A stretch of DNA of 64,000 nt from Phyto melanocephala (taxonomy: Eukaryota > Arthropoda > Insecta > Diptera > Rhinophoridae). The notes below the pieces were generated by a model. That model worked only from the letters and a program-made list of their open reading frames with translations. It did not search any database and was not told the origin of the DNA. The stretch lies in the NCBI GenBank assembly GCA_941918925.1, contig OW799236.1:86640213-86704212 (forward strand). Direction: 5' to 3'. The number at the start of each line of letters is the position of its first letter. The first letter of the stretch is position 1. A program made the translations under genes and the position numbers. Shown in pieces: positions 23,864 through 34,629 of the stretch.

Positions 23864-24841
23864 GGATGGTCAAACCAAAAGCCACGAGGCTAATTGTATC
23901 TTAATATTTTTGATTGTGATTAAAGGATCTATGACAATTATGTGTGAAACAAAAACTCGTCCAAATGATCGCCACTTCTTCGGTGCCATAATAATTTAGG
24001 TTCAATGTCGTTCATGTTCCAAATTATGTCGCCCTTTAGCTCTTGGTGTATTGACGTAAACTTTTTCTTTTAAATATCCCCAAAGAAAGAACTCAAACGG
24101 TGTTAAATCACATGACAAATAACAAGCCCACGACGTGAGATAACTCGGCCATTGAATTTCTCACGCAAAAGAGCAATTTTTTTGTTGGAAAGTGACACTA
24201 TTCTGTTGGAACCATGTATCGACGCCGCCAGTCCATAAACCTTACCACATAGACACTTTTTTGGGACGCATCGGCTTTTCAACAATCACTCATAGATTCT
24301 TATTAGCCTCATGTTGAATTATGCTTGTAAACGAATCCATTTAGGTGAAAGTGTGCCTGAGACTAAACCTTTAGCTCAGGAATTGCTTACTGATACCTTA
24401 AACGTGGAAACTTTACCGCCTTTAGCCTGTAGACAAGTTTCTCAACGCAAATTAGAAATGAAAAAAAAAAAATAGTTTACCCGCACATGAAATAACACGC
24501 AATATACCAACGTTACATAAATAAGCTTATGAAATACACAGATGACCATAAAGAAAGCAATTATTTTTCATCGCTAAGGATGATTTTCAAAAAGAGTTAA
24601 TCTCTTGATTATGACAGTGACTACTATTAAATAATGCATACAGTATAAAGTAGTCCCAGAAAAAAATGTTATTTAGTAACTGCAGATCATTCCAAAAAAT
24701 TTGCTAGGATGCCTAACTACAGGGTGGGCCAAAAGTTAATATGGGATTTCATTTTTTTAATTTTATTTTTTGTTTAAAGAAATGCTTTTCAATAAATATA
24801 ATAAAACACTTTTTAACCAAATGGTGACTTTAAGACCATCC
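23864..24841 (-). mobile_element. Mariner-type element relic with C-terminal transposase fragment
   Basis: On the minus strand, roughly 24290 to 23905, frames give a mariner C-terminal half: 'WFQQNS' (the QQDGA site with its aspartate replaced by asparagine), 'ALLREKFNGRVISRRG', then 'CDLTPFEFFLWGYLKEKVYV' carrying the third catalytic aspartate, and a degraded tail. GGATGGTC at 23864-23871 and GACCATCC at 24834-24841 form a possible terminal inverted repeat, giving a 978-base element, but these ends are tentative. The N-terminal half and first catalytic block were not found. Frameshifts and stops show it is inactive. Confidence 0.7.
24720..24745 (+). repeat. Isolated mariner-type terminal repeat
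   Basis: CAGGGTGGGCCAAAAG matches the terminal repeat of the mariner relic at 46960-47843 (CAAGGTGGGCCAAAAG, read inward from 47843). No second end or transposase is associated, so this looks like a remnant end nested in the preceding relic. Confidence 0.45.
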
Positions 24842-25762
24842 TCTATGCATATTCCAAAAATATGTTTTCTTGTTATATTGAAACTTATCTTAAATCAGAA
24901 AAAAACAATAAAATAAATAAACATTTCCAAAATCAGCAGAAGATTTGCTAAAAATATTATGAAGACATTAGAGAAGAATAAAGTGAAATTCTAGATAGAT
25001 CAATTATAGATGGAGACAATATAATTTAAATCAGTTTCATAAAAACGACAACATTTCAAGAACATAAGTGGTTTCTAACAGTGTAAAACTTGTGCCTTTG
25101 TCATTCTTTTTAACTGCAATAACATTTACCAAATTGTTCAAATATTCATGAATTTCTATTTTTCTCTTTCGTAAATTAAAATACCACAAAAACATCATAC
25201 CTTGTCCATAATTGAAAATCATATTCCACTTATTTTGTGCACTTCCACATGTTGTTTTTTCCAAGTCTATGTGTGCATTTCCAACTACTGCCATTGTACA
25301 AAAGTCATTGCATATGTTCATTTACAAATATAATAACATATTTTGTAGTCTACGTTTAGGCTTGCACTCAATTAAATTGCAATTGCACTTTGGTTTTCAG
25401 TAAATCCTACTCTCTACTCTACCATTATTGGAATTGCAGTCATTATATTTATTTTATGGAATATTAGAGCCATAAAAGGCAATTGTTGTTAAATTGTTAA
25501 TTGTTTTTATTGAAATTATTTGATTACATTTCATTAAGGTTTAAGGTAAAACGTTATGATTCCTATAAGTTGTATTATATGTTTGGTCAGATGTTGCATG
25601 TGATATTGGTAGGAGTTAAAGGAATTTGTTTTGAATTTGATTGTGCAACTAAGGGATGGAGTACAAATTATATGGTATTGGAGTAATTTTCAAGTTAAAT
25701 AAGCTGTCAGCCTTAACTTTAATAATTTGGCAAAAAAGGTTTAAAGCATTTGAATAGAAACT
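24842..25762. other. Gene-free stretch with one unsupported 94-codon frame
   Basis: A minus-strand frame at 25037-25321 has a more balanced composition than its surroundings but no domain I recognise, and nothing supports expression. I leave it unannotated as a gene. Confidence 0.35.
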
Positions 25763-26830
25763 GAACAGGTAGGAGTGCTTTATTCGGTTATGCCGTATCT
25801 GATAATACCCTTCACCGTCATATAAAGTGATGCAATTGCCTTATCGTATAGTAGCCTAGATATCATTATTCATCGTTATAGGCCATTTTACTTTTTAAAA
25901 TTTTATTTCCGATGCCATTTTTGAATTCAAATTTTAACAATTTTAACTGTATTCTACTGGTCAAATCCTTTTATTTGATATCCATATTGACTGAATTGAA
26001 GGGGATAAAAACGAATTTAATATTTGTGACCCATATATCACAATTATATTTAGGGCGCTATCAAGAATTTTAGCCCCTTCTAAGATCTCCGCATTCTACT
26101 TCGAGGTAATTTTTTCAATGATCGTTTTTTTGCAAAAAACACTTTATGAAAAACTCTGAAGCACTTGTTGGTGCTTATATCTCAGTTGGTTTTAAACCGA
26201 CTTGTTAGGCTTTCTCAGAAATGTTGGTAGATATATCTCCGTTGTTTTCAAATCGGTTTTTATTTTTTTTTTCAGAAATAATTTTCAAGACTACGGCTTC
26301 GAATTCGGTGTCTTTATTCTGTTTACAAAATAAAAGGGAGGTTAAGTAATTTTATGTATTCAAGAAAATATATATTTCCGGAATAATATTTGACTATAAC
26401 TTTGCCGATTAGTGACTCATTTGTCTAATTTTTTACGAATACCCCCACAGGTACATCATATCTATAAATAGTTAAAGAAGTGTCGAAAAATTTACTAGGG
26501 CTCAAAGATTTTTATTTTTATGGTGAAAATCTTTGAAAAAACAGAGGCAGTCGTGCTGATTTGCTCATGTATCTCTGAAAGTTATGGGGCGACTGTCCTA
26601 GATTTTGACAGCAAGATATTTTTTAAAGATAGATACCACATAGAGGTCTGTTTAACATGTGAGGGCTTCTAAAGGTGGATTTCAACCAACACACGGATTG
26701 ACGGATACTGTTCAGAGAACTCCCCTATACATAAGCTTTTTTATGGGGGTCAAAAATTAATATTGTAGAACTTACAAACGAAATTACAAAGCTATATATA
26801 CCCATGGTACCACAGGTAAAGAATATACAA
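25763..26830 (-). mobile_element. DINE-1-like element, family 1
   Basis: It begins 'aacaggtaggagtgcttta' with a decayed hairpin (attcggttatgccgtat) and 'aatacccttcaccgtcata', and ends 'tatatacccatggtaccaca' with 'ggtaaagaatata'. Internal landmarks include 'tttttaccg'-type blocks, 'gctcatgtatctctgaaagt' and 'accaacacacggattgacgg'. It is more diverged than 4061-5087. No protein is encoded. Confidence 0.7.
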
Positions 26831-27225
26831 ATTTAGAGAGGCGACCCCTACATTTTTTCCGAAATGGTCTTGCAAAAATACTTTATATTAGAGTATGTAC
26901 GACGCACATTTTTGCTTCTTGTAAGCTGTGATGGGAACTTTTTTCAACAAATCCCGCTAAAAGTGGCCTCAAAATCGCTAGAAAAAAGCTAAATTTTTTA
27001 TCAAGTTAAAATTTTAGAGATATATCTTTAAAATTCCTTATAAATTCTAATTTTTTTTTTAATTTAAGAGATAAATCATTAACAAGTAAGAGCACTATAT
27101 TCGGCTGTGCCGAATCTTTTATACCCACCACCAATTTTGTGTACATTTAAAGCACAATATTTATTATTTTGTTTATAATTATGGAATAATCTCTTTATAA
27201 TAAAATATGTATCACTTTCTTCGTA

Positions 27226-27851
27226 GAGGGTGGTTAAATTTTAAGGGCCCATGTTGAAGATGAACTACACCTAGTCTTTAAATTTGTTTTCTGCATTTCA
27301 CTTGACATTTCTCAATCTCAAACTTACTTAATTTGATCCGTGGAAAGATACGCAAATGAGCAACGCTTTAAAGTTATTCAGGTTTTTTATAAAAATGGGC
27401 GTTTATTTAAATCAAAATGCATTTTGTGCAGTTCGTAATTCTTTCGATCAACATAATCGTTCAAATTCGTCCACAATCGGGAGAATTGTAAAAAATATTT
27501 AAATTGCTGCAAAACAGGTCTGTATAAAATGTTAGAAAATCTGTGAATGCTTTCTTAGTTCGTTGAATGGGATCCACTGCTGGTTTTTGCAAAAGTGTGG
27601 CAAAAGAGCAGTCAACCTCGACTCATCATCATGACCAACGATTGAGCATCAACATTGTCATTGAAAATTTGGACCATCAGATAGAGGAGGGGCGCCGAGG
27701 TTGGGAGAGGGGGGGGGGGGGTCTATTTGACCGTTATTTTGTTAAATACATAATTGAACCATACAAATATTATAATTACAAAAAGAAATAATAATAATAT
27801 CCTAAATAATTTGTGTGTTATTTAAATTCAACATAAAATTTAACCACCCTT
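27226..27851 (+). mobile_element. Mariner-derived MITE (internally deleted), TA duplication
   Basis: GAGGGTGGTTAAATTTTA at the left is inverted at the right (AAATTTAACCACCCTT). TA flanks both sides (27224-27225, 27852-27853), the mariner target. Inside, a transposase N-terminus is readable ('ERYANEQRFKVIQVFYKNGR'), then 'CKSVAKEQSTSTHHHDQRLS', which resembles the linker, fused directly to a C-terminal end ('VIENLDHQIEEGRRG'). The entire catalytic core is therefore deleted. A run of 13 G's near 27709-27721 interrupts the C-terminal part. Removing the insertion restores family 2 DINE sequence ('atcactttcttcg' joined to 'aacttcgatatgct'). Confidence 0.85.
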
Positions 27852-27884
27852 TATAACTTCGATATGCTACTAATATGCTTTTGT

Positions 27885-28930
27885 AAGTGTTGTCTTTTAA
27901 TGAAAGTGGGCGTTAAAGTAAACGTGTCAATAAAGTTTCTGCTAATAAATTCAACTTAGATATTTCAATATAGTCCTTTATTTTCCCAAAAACTTTGTCA
28001 ATAGAAAAATTACATGAATTTAAGATAAACCGTTTTATGGGAGGTAGGCATTAAAGTGGGCGTGTCACCTAAACGTTTTGGCACAACAATAACATTGATA
28101 AGAAGGATATACGTAGCAAATTTGATCATCATACCTCTAATTTTGGCGGTTTTATGAGCTTTTAAATTTCATTAACGGTAGATAACGTGAAAAGTGGGCG
28201 TTATAGTAGGCGTGTCAAAGTTATTTTTGCGAATGAGTACAACTTAGGTGTTTCAATATAGCCCTTTATTATTCCAAAATCTTTATTAATAGAGAAATTC
28301 TATGAATTTTAAGTAAAACGTTATATGGGAGGTGGGCGTAAAACTGGGCGTGGCATCTTAATTTTCTGGCACAGTAATGACATTGCCTAGGGGTATATAC
28401 GTAGCAATTTTATCATCATACCTCTAATTTTAGCGGTTTTATGAGCTTTTAAATTTGAATAACGGTAGATAACGTGAAAAGTGGGCGTTATAGTAGGCGT
28501 ATCAAAGTTATTTTTGCGAATTAGTTCAACTTAGGTGTTTCAATATAGCCCTTCATTATTTTTCCAAAATCTTTATTAATAGAGAAATTATATGAATTTT
28601 AGGTAAAACGTTATATGGGAGGTGGGCGTAAAACTGGGCGTGGCATCTTAATTTTCTGGCACAGTAATGACATTGCCTAGGGGGATATACGTAGCAATTT
28701 TATCATCATACCTCTAATTTTAGCGGTTTTATGAGCTTTTAAATTTGAATAACGGTAGATAACGTGAAAAGTGGGCGTTATAGTAGGCGTGTCAAAGTTA
28801 TTTTTGCGAATGAGTTCAACTAAGGTGTTTCAATATAGCCCTTTATTATTCCAAAATCTTTATTAATAGAGAAATAATATGAATTTTAAGTAAAACGTTA
28901 TATGGGAGGTGGGCGTGGCACATTGATTTT
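27885..28930. repeat. Tandem ~288-base units inside a DINE-like element
   Basis: 'aaaagtgggcgttatagtag' recurs at 28190, 28477 and 28767 (spacings 287 and 290). 'ggaggtgggcgtaaaactgg' and 'cattgcctaggggtatata'/'cattgcctagggggatata' recur in phase. The two best units are nearly identical over their whole length, and the outer ones are more diverged. Confidence 0.8.
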
Positions 28931-29835
28931 CCGTAACAAAAAAGCGTCTCACCAAAAAGCAAAGTATGCAAAATTTTAGAGTCGTACATCCAATTTTGTT
29001 GCTTTTATGACGTTTTTGTTTTTAAACATACCGAAAAATACACTGTGCGGTATAAATTTTCGTACATTTTGATCGATAACTCCTCTCCTAATGCATAGAT
29101 TTAGATAATTTTCGGGGAGAAATATTGTTTTTACTCAGGAAACATATATTCGAAGTGACATGAGTCTACGTTAATGCGTTTGGACACAAATCCATTTTAT
29201 TCGATGTTCGAAGGACACGGTTTTTTCGACCTACTCTTGCTTTTCGAACTATAACTCTGTTCCTAATATTCCGATTAAGCCCATTTTCAATACCAAACAA
29301 ACCTTGTCTATACGAAAGATTCTGGCAAAATTTGGGCCCCCTAGCTTGTTCGGTGCGACCTCTATCGTGCTTTCAACAGACGGACAGACGGACGGACATA
29401 GCTAGATCGTCATCAAATCAAACCCTGATTCAGAATATATATACTTTATGGGGTCTAAAATGGATATTTCGATGTGTTACAAACGGAATGACAAAATGAA
29501 TATACCCCCACCATTTTTTTGGTGGCGGGTATAAAAAAAAGAAACGAAATGTGAATATTGAAACTGAAAATCTAAAATATATCTATTTTCTGTCAACAAA
29601 AACATCGTTTACATTCATTCATAAATATCAGAGACTGTCATTGTTTTATTGAACTCAGTAAAATATTTTTTTATATTTTTTTCTGCTGAACTAATTTCAG
29701 TTGCTTGTTAACGTTTTGTTTTAAAAAAATAAACGCAGTAAAAAAAATAAGTTTTATGAAAGAAAAAAATGCACCGAACACTTGAATGTACTTTATCAAG
29801 GCATAAGGTAAAGAGAAATTTTTGTATATCTTCTA

Positions 29836-31430
29836 TCTATATATATAAAAATCAATGTGTGTTTGTATGTTTGTATGTTTGTTTGTGCTTTATAGACGGC
29901 TAAACGGCTGGACCGATTTCCTTGAAATTTTCACAGAATCTTTCTGTATGTCTGGAAGGAACTATAGGCTATACTTTCGTTTGAAATTGTAAGTGGGCGG
30001 GGTGCCACGCCCTATTAAAGAATAAGTATTAAATATTATATATCACGAAAGTTAATGCAGGTAGAGTCTTCAAATTAAGTACGGTAAGCTTTGACATCCA
30101 CACGAACAATTGGGTAAAAAATGGGCGGACTTGGAATAGTAGGCGTGGCCACATGAAATGAATACTAAAATTCGTATATTTGGAAAACGAAATCGATTAG
30201 AGTAGTAAAATTTCGCAAGAGCAACTTTGACATCCAAATAAACATTTCTGGAAAAAATGGGTACATTGGCAATAGTGGGCGTGGCACCTGCCATATGAAT
30301 TAAATACTAAAATTTGTATATCTGGAAAACGATATCGATTAGAGTACTAAAATTTTGCAAGAGGAACTTTGACATCCAAATAAACATTTCTGGAAAAAAG
30401 TGGGTACATTGGCAATAGTGGGCGTGGCACCTGCCATATGAATTAAATACTAAAATTTGTATATCTGGAAAACGATATCGATTAGAGTACCAATATTCTA
30501 CAAGAGCAACTTTGACACCCAAATGAACATTTTTGGAAAAAAAAGGGTACATTAGATATAGTGGGCGTGGCACCTGCCATATGAATTAAATACTAAAATT
30601 TTTATATCTGGAAAACGATATCGATTAGAGTACTAAAATTTTGCAAAAGCAATTTTGACATCCAAATAAACATTTTTGGAAAAAATGGGTGCATTATCAG
30701 TAGTGGGCGTGGCACCCACCATATGAATTAAATACTAAAATTCGTATATCTGGAAAACGATATCGATTAGAGTACTAAAATTGTGCAAGGGCAACTTTGA
30801 CAAACAAATAAACATTTTTGTAAAAAATGGGTACATTAGCAATAGTGGGCGTGGCACCTGCCATATGAATTAAATACTAAAATTTGTATATCTGGAAAAC
30901 GAAATCGATTAGAGTACTAAAATTCTACAAATGCAACTTTGACACCCAAGTGAACATTTTTGGAAAAAATGGGTACATTAGATATAGTGGGCGTGGCACC
31001 TGCAATATGAATTAAATACTAAAATTTTTATATCTGGAAAACGATATCAATTAGAGTACTAAAATTTTGCCAGTGCAACTTTGACACCTAAATAAACATT
31101 TCTGGAATAAAATGGGTACATTAGAAATAGTGGGCGTGGCAGCTCTCATAGCAATTGAATACTAAAATTCGTATATTCGGGAAGCGATAATAGTTAGAGT
31201 ACCCAAATTTTTGCACGAAAAGCTTTGACATCTATATGACTATTTTGTTAAGAAACGAATGCTTTAGTGATAGTGGGCGTGGCACTTTTCATATGAATTA
31301 AATACAAGAAATCGTATATAAAGGAAGCGATAATAGTTAAAGTACCCAAATTTTTCAAGAGACAATTTTATGTCTATATGATTATTTGAATAAGAAATGT
31401 TTGATTTAGTAATAGTAGGCGTGACACTTG
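29836..31430 (+). mobile_element. Non-autonomous Helitron, family B, with long tandem array
   Basis: The 5' end TCTATATATATAAAAATCAA is followed by a 'tgtttgtatgtttgtatgtt' tract and 'aaacggctggaccgatttcc', matching the 10671-11191 copy inverted. From about 30142 it consists of tandem ~142-base units. The 3' CTAG end and hairpin are missing: the last unit breaks off at about 31430, where an unrelated direct-repeat block begins. Two antisense frames (30070-30294, 30307-30573) encode similar peptides only because they cross adjacent repeat units. Confidence 0.75.
30142..31430. repeat. Tandem array, ~142-base unit, about ten copies
   Basis: The landmark 'agtgggcgtggcac' begins units near 30142, 30275, 30418, 30561, 30703, 30845, 30987, 31129, 31272 and 31415, so spacing is 142-143 after the first. 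Each unit continues 'ccatatgaattaaatacta', 'tatctggaaaacgatatcga', 'ttagagtactaaaat' and 'aactttgacatccaaataaa'. The middle units are most alike and the last two are clearly diverged, as expected of a growing array. Confidence 0.9.
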
Positions 31431-31739
31431 CCAGATCTGTGATCCCCGCAAACGTTTTTAAATTTTATCACCTGTAATTTTTTCGGTATAAGAAATTGTT
31501 TGACCTGAAAAAAAATTTGTTACCTAATATTCCAAAAATATAAATTTGTATCCCATTAAATTTTGCAACGTAGGTGATTAATTTTTTTACCTGTGATCGG
31601 TTTCAAAAATCATTTTTAAAGATTTATTATCTGTAATTACCAAATCTGTGATTCCCGGAAACGTTTTTACATATTATTACCTGTAATTTTTTCGGTATAA
31701 GAAATTGTTTGACCTGAAAAAAAATTTGTTACCTAATAT
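31431..31739. repeat. Pair of ~100-base direct repeats
   Basis: 31431-31530 and 31640-31739 are nearly identical (starting cca(g/a)atctgtgat, containing 'acctgtaattttttcggtat' and ending 'aatttgttacctaata'), separated by about 109 bases that carry shorter echoes of 'acctgtaat'. No coding signal. It could be a small satellite-like unit or the remains of another element, and is not matched elsewhere in the window. Confidence 0.75.
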
Positions 31740-31741
31740 AA

Positions 31742-32510
31742 ATAAAAGCGCTATATTCGGCCGTGCCGAATCTTATATACCCTTCACAACGTGTAGTCAT
31801 GCAATAACAGTAAATTCACGTATGTATGTTAAAAAAAAAAATAAAAAATAAAAAATAAAAAAAAAATTTAAAAAAAAAAAATTTAAAAAAAAAATTAAAA
31901 AAAAAAAAATTATTATATACATATATAATATATATAAAACAAAAAAAAAATAAAAAAAAAATTAAAAAAAAAAAAATAAAAAAAAATAATAATAAAAATA
32001 TATATAATATATTAAATAAAAAATAAAAAAAAAAAATAAAAAAAAAATTAAAAAAAAAATTTTAAAAAAATTTAAAAAAAAATTTTTTTGCCTCAGCTGG
32101 GATTCGATGCCACGTTTTCTCTAACCAGTATACACGTTTGTATGTATGTATGTTGTTGTTGTAATGTTGTTTTTATGAAAAGAAAATCGAGGTGGTCGTG
32201 GGTTTTTGCTCATATCTCAGTTGTTTATGTACCGATGTTTCTGATTTTCAATACCGATCTACTCCCGAATATTTCTGATATTTTAATACCTTACCCGGGT
32301 CCAACCTATGTCGGGGGGCTTCAAAAAGTTGATTTCAACATACACACGGACAGACGGTCAGACGGACAGACGGACAGACGGTCAGGGCTTAATCGACTCC
32401 TCTATTCATAAGCTTTCAGAAAATATATACTTTATGGGGTCGGAAATGAAAATTGTAGAAATTTCACACGGAATGACAAACCTATATATACCCTTTTTCA
32501 CTGTGTGAAA
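31742..32510 (-). mobile_element. DINE-1-like element, sister of 13412-14187
   Basis: It starts just inside its 3' terminus ('agcgctatattcggccgtgc'), with the intact ATTCGGCCGTGCCGAAT hairpin at 31754-31770 and 'tatatacccttcacaacgtg'. A ~260-base A-rich tract follows (31830-32090), then 'ctcatatctcagttgtttat', 'agacggtcagacggacagac', 'tactttatggggtcggaaat' and 'cctatatatacccttttt'. The 107-codon frame at 32088-32411 parallels one in the sister copy, but looks like a by-product of repeat identity. Confidence 0.8.
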
Positions 32511-33234
32511 ATAATCATAAAGCGGAGAACGGTATACTTATTTTTATATATTTGTGTTTGGATTATAATAGGCTAAAAATAATCTAAAATGGAGTACTGA
32601 GTATGACGCTTTCAATATAAAGAAAATACGTTTTATAAAATATCTAGAAAACGTTTACAAAGCATGTTTACAAATAATTAAAACTTTTCAGAAGAAATCC
32701 AATATGGACTTTCAAAACAATAGCAAAAAGTCGAACAAGTCTTTCGAAAAGCTTCGAACACTTTTATCAGAAATGCAGCTCCTAAAGTGAAAGGCTCTGT
32801 TTCTTTTGTACGCAGCGCCAAAGCTAAAGCTGAGCTTAAGTCGTAATATGCCAATATTTAAATGTAATTTAATTTATTTAAATGTAGATTTGTACAATAT
32901 TTCAATAAATTAACGTATTTTTAAGAATTTTTATATTAAACACTTTAAGTTTTATTTAACTTAACAAAAACATAAATTTTTTTTTTAATTAAAAGCCACT
33001 GTTCAATTACAAATTATACAGCCACCAGTAGGAGCCATAGTGCTTTCAGTAGTTTAAATGCTTTCAGTTTCCACTTTTTTAGAATTGTAGAGCTCTAAGG
33101 TTTAAGAGTATAATAGAAAAAGGTCCAATCAAAAACAAAATCAGTGCATTAAATATCAGATACAATAGACATATGTTCATATTCATTGTGATGCGTGAGT
33201 TATATCAAACTCCTTTGTTATTTTTCTTCAGTAT
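32511..33234. other. Gene-free stretch
   Basis: No supported gene, RNA or repeat. Confidence 0.4.
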
Positions 33235-33250
33235 CATTTGGCAAGTCATC

Positions 33251-34205
33251 ATGGAGAGACTTACACCACAACAGCATCCCTTAATTGTTTAGCTGTATTA
33301 CGAAAAACATCGATCAGTGGAAAATAGTTTTCGTGCGATTTGAGAAACTTACGGACTAGAAATCGACCTACTAAAACTACTATTTCTAATATCATTCGCA
33401 AATTCGAGTTATAGTTTACATTAATCGATGATATTTTACCATTAAGACCACATCCAGCACCTAGTGAAGAGAATATGGCAGCTGTAGCTGAGAGTGTACG
33501 CGAAGATCATAATGAATCGATTCGTCTTCGTTCTCAGCAGCTTGGCTTATTGTATTTGACAAAATGGCGTAAATTATGTAAGGATCTCGGCCTTAAAGCG
33601 TACAAAATTGAACTTGATTGAATAAGTGAATGGGCTCAGGTAAAACTCAATGATAATCCGTTTTTTATCTTGAAATATTGTTTTGTCATGAAGCACATTT
33701 CTCGCTCAATAAATGCGTTTATAAACAAAATTGCCGTATTAAGGCTGACAAGCAACCCGAAGAGCTCAAAGAGCTACAATTATGTCTATTAAAGATGATA
33801 GTATGGTGTGTTTTATATGCTGATGAAATCATTGTTCTATATTTCTTTTAATTGAAGCAAATTAGTATTTGCACCATGTCAATGGACTATGTGTTTCATA
33901 AAATTCAAACACATGGTCTCGGTGGACTGTAGTTTAAACAAGACGCTACTACAAACCATGCAGCGCGAGACACAATAGACTTGTTGAGAAATAATTTTGG
34001 TGGGCACTTAATTTCAAGTTTTGCTATGGTAAATTGGTCACTTAGATCGTGCGATATTACACCTTTTTCTCTGGGAGAATGTAAAGTCTGAGGTCTTCAG
34101 GAATAAGCCGACTATGATTGACGCTTTAGAAGCCAGTATTGCTTATGTTATTCACGAGATATCAGTCGGTATAACTCACAGGTGTTGCCCAAAATTGCAC
34201 CTTTC
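33251..34205 (+). pseudogene. Mariner transposase pseudogene, nearly full length
   Basis: The start codon context gives 'MERLTPQQHPLIV', a typical mariner N-terminus, then stops and shifts. Recoverable blocks in order are 'YYEKHRSVENSFRAI', a helix-turn-helix remnant, 'ADDH'-like linker sequence, 'ISALKRTKLNLI', 'HEAHFSLNKCVYKQNCRI' (the SDEAHF block with Asp replaced by His), 'KQDATTNHAARDTIDLLRNN' (second Asp present), 'SCDIT' (third Asp present), and a C-terminal stretch. The length of about 955 bases is close to a complete mariner gene (about 345 codons), so damage is mostly point decay, with loss of part of the central region. Inactive. Confidence 0.8.
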
Positions 34206-34399
34206 AAATGGACAATTGCTATTAATTGTTCTTAAAATCGATAATAAAAATTTTAACTTCACTTTAAAATTTGTTTGTTTTATTTTACATTATAAATGAA
34301 ACCTGACTTTAAATCAGCCGATATAAGAAAATATGAAGGGTTTGTACTATTCATATCAATTGGTCCACACTTTATTACAGTATTTGTAAGAAATTCTCT

Positions 34400-34629
34400 A
34401 AAAATAATAGATTTAATTGACATTAATTTTTTACACCTTGATAGGCATATAAATACAATTTGGACCATATACGTACAATACAAAGAGAAGTGAGAAAAAT
34501 AACATTTATCTAATAATAATAATAGATTTAATTGACATTAATTTTTTACACCTTGATAGGCATATAAATACAATTTGGACCATATACGTACAATACAAAG
34601 AGAAGTGAGAAAAATAACATTTATCTAAT
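34400..34629. repeat. Recent 115-base tandem duplication
   Basis: 'aatagatttaattgacatta' at 34406 recurs at 34521. The two 115-base units appear identical through 'gtgagaaaaataacatttat'. The near-perfect identity in fast-evolving non-coding DNA suggests a very recent duplication or an assembly artefact. Confidence 0.85.

Larger units (their letters stand above)
27081..29533 (-). mobile_element. DINE-1-like element, family 2, expanded copy with mariner insertion
   Basis: On the plus strand it starts 'aacaagtaagagcactata', the perfect ATTCGGCTGTGCCGAAT hairpin (27100-27116) and 'tatacccaccaccaatttt'. It ends 'gacggacagacggacggaca', 'tactttatggggtctaaaat', 'gaatataccccca', and a 'ccaccattttttt/ggtggcggg' self-complementary block. 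At about 2.45 kb it is twice the usual size, because of a 626-base mariner-derived insertion (27226-27851) and amplification of an internal ~288-base unit (27885-28930). Non-coding. Confidence 0.8.

Noticed and set aside
25037..25321. 94-codon minus-strand gene
   Set aside because: No recognisable domain, repeat or splice context; length is within chance expectation for a 64-kb window.
27709..27721. G-quadruplex regulatory element
   Set aside because: A single G-run inside a dead mariner derivative; more likely slippage or a sequencing/assembly artefact.
30070..30573. Two similar secreted-looking small proteins
   Set aside because: Their similarity is due to adjacent 142-base tandem units read in the same antisense frame.
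30142..31430. CRISPR-like array
   Set aside because: The spacing is regular, but the whole unit is repeated with no unique spacers, and the context is eukaryotic.
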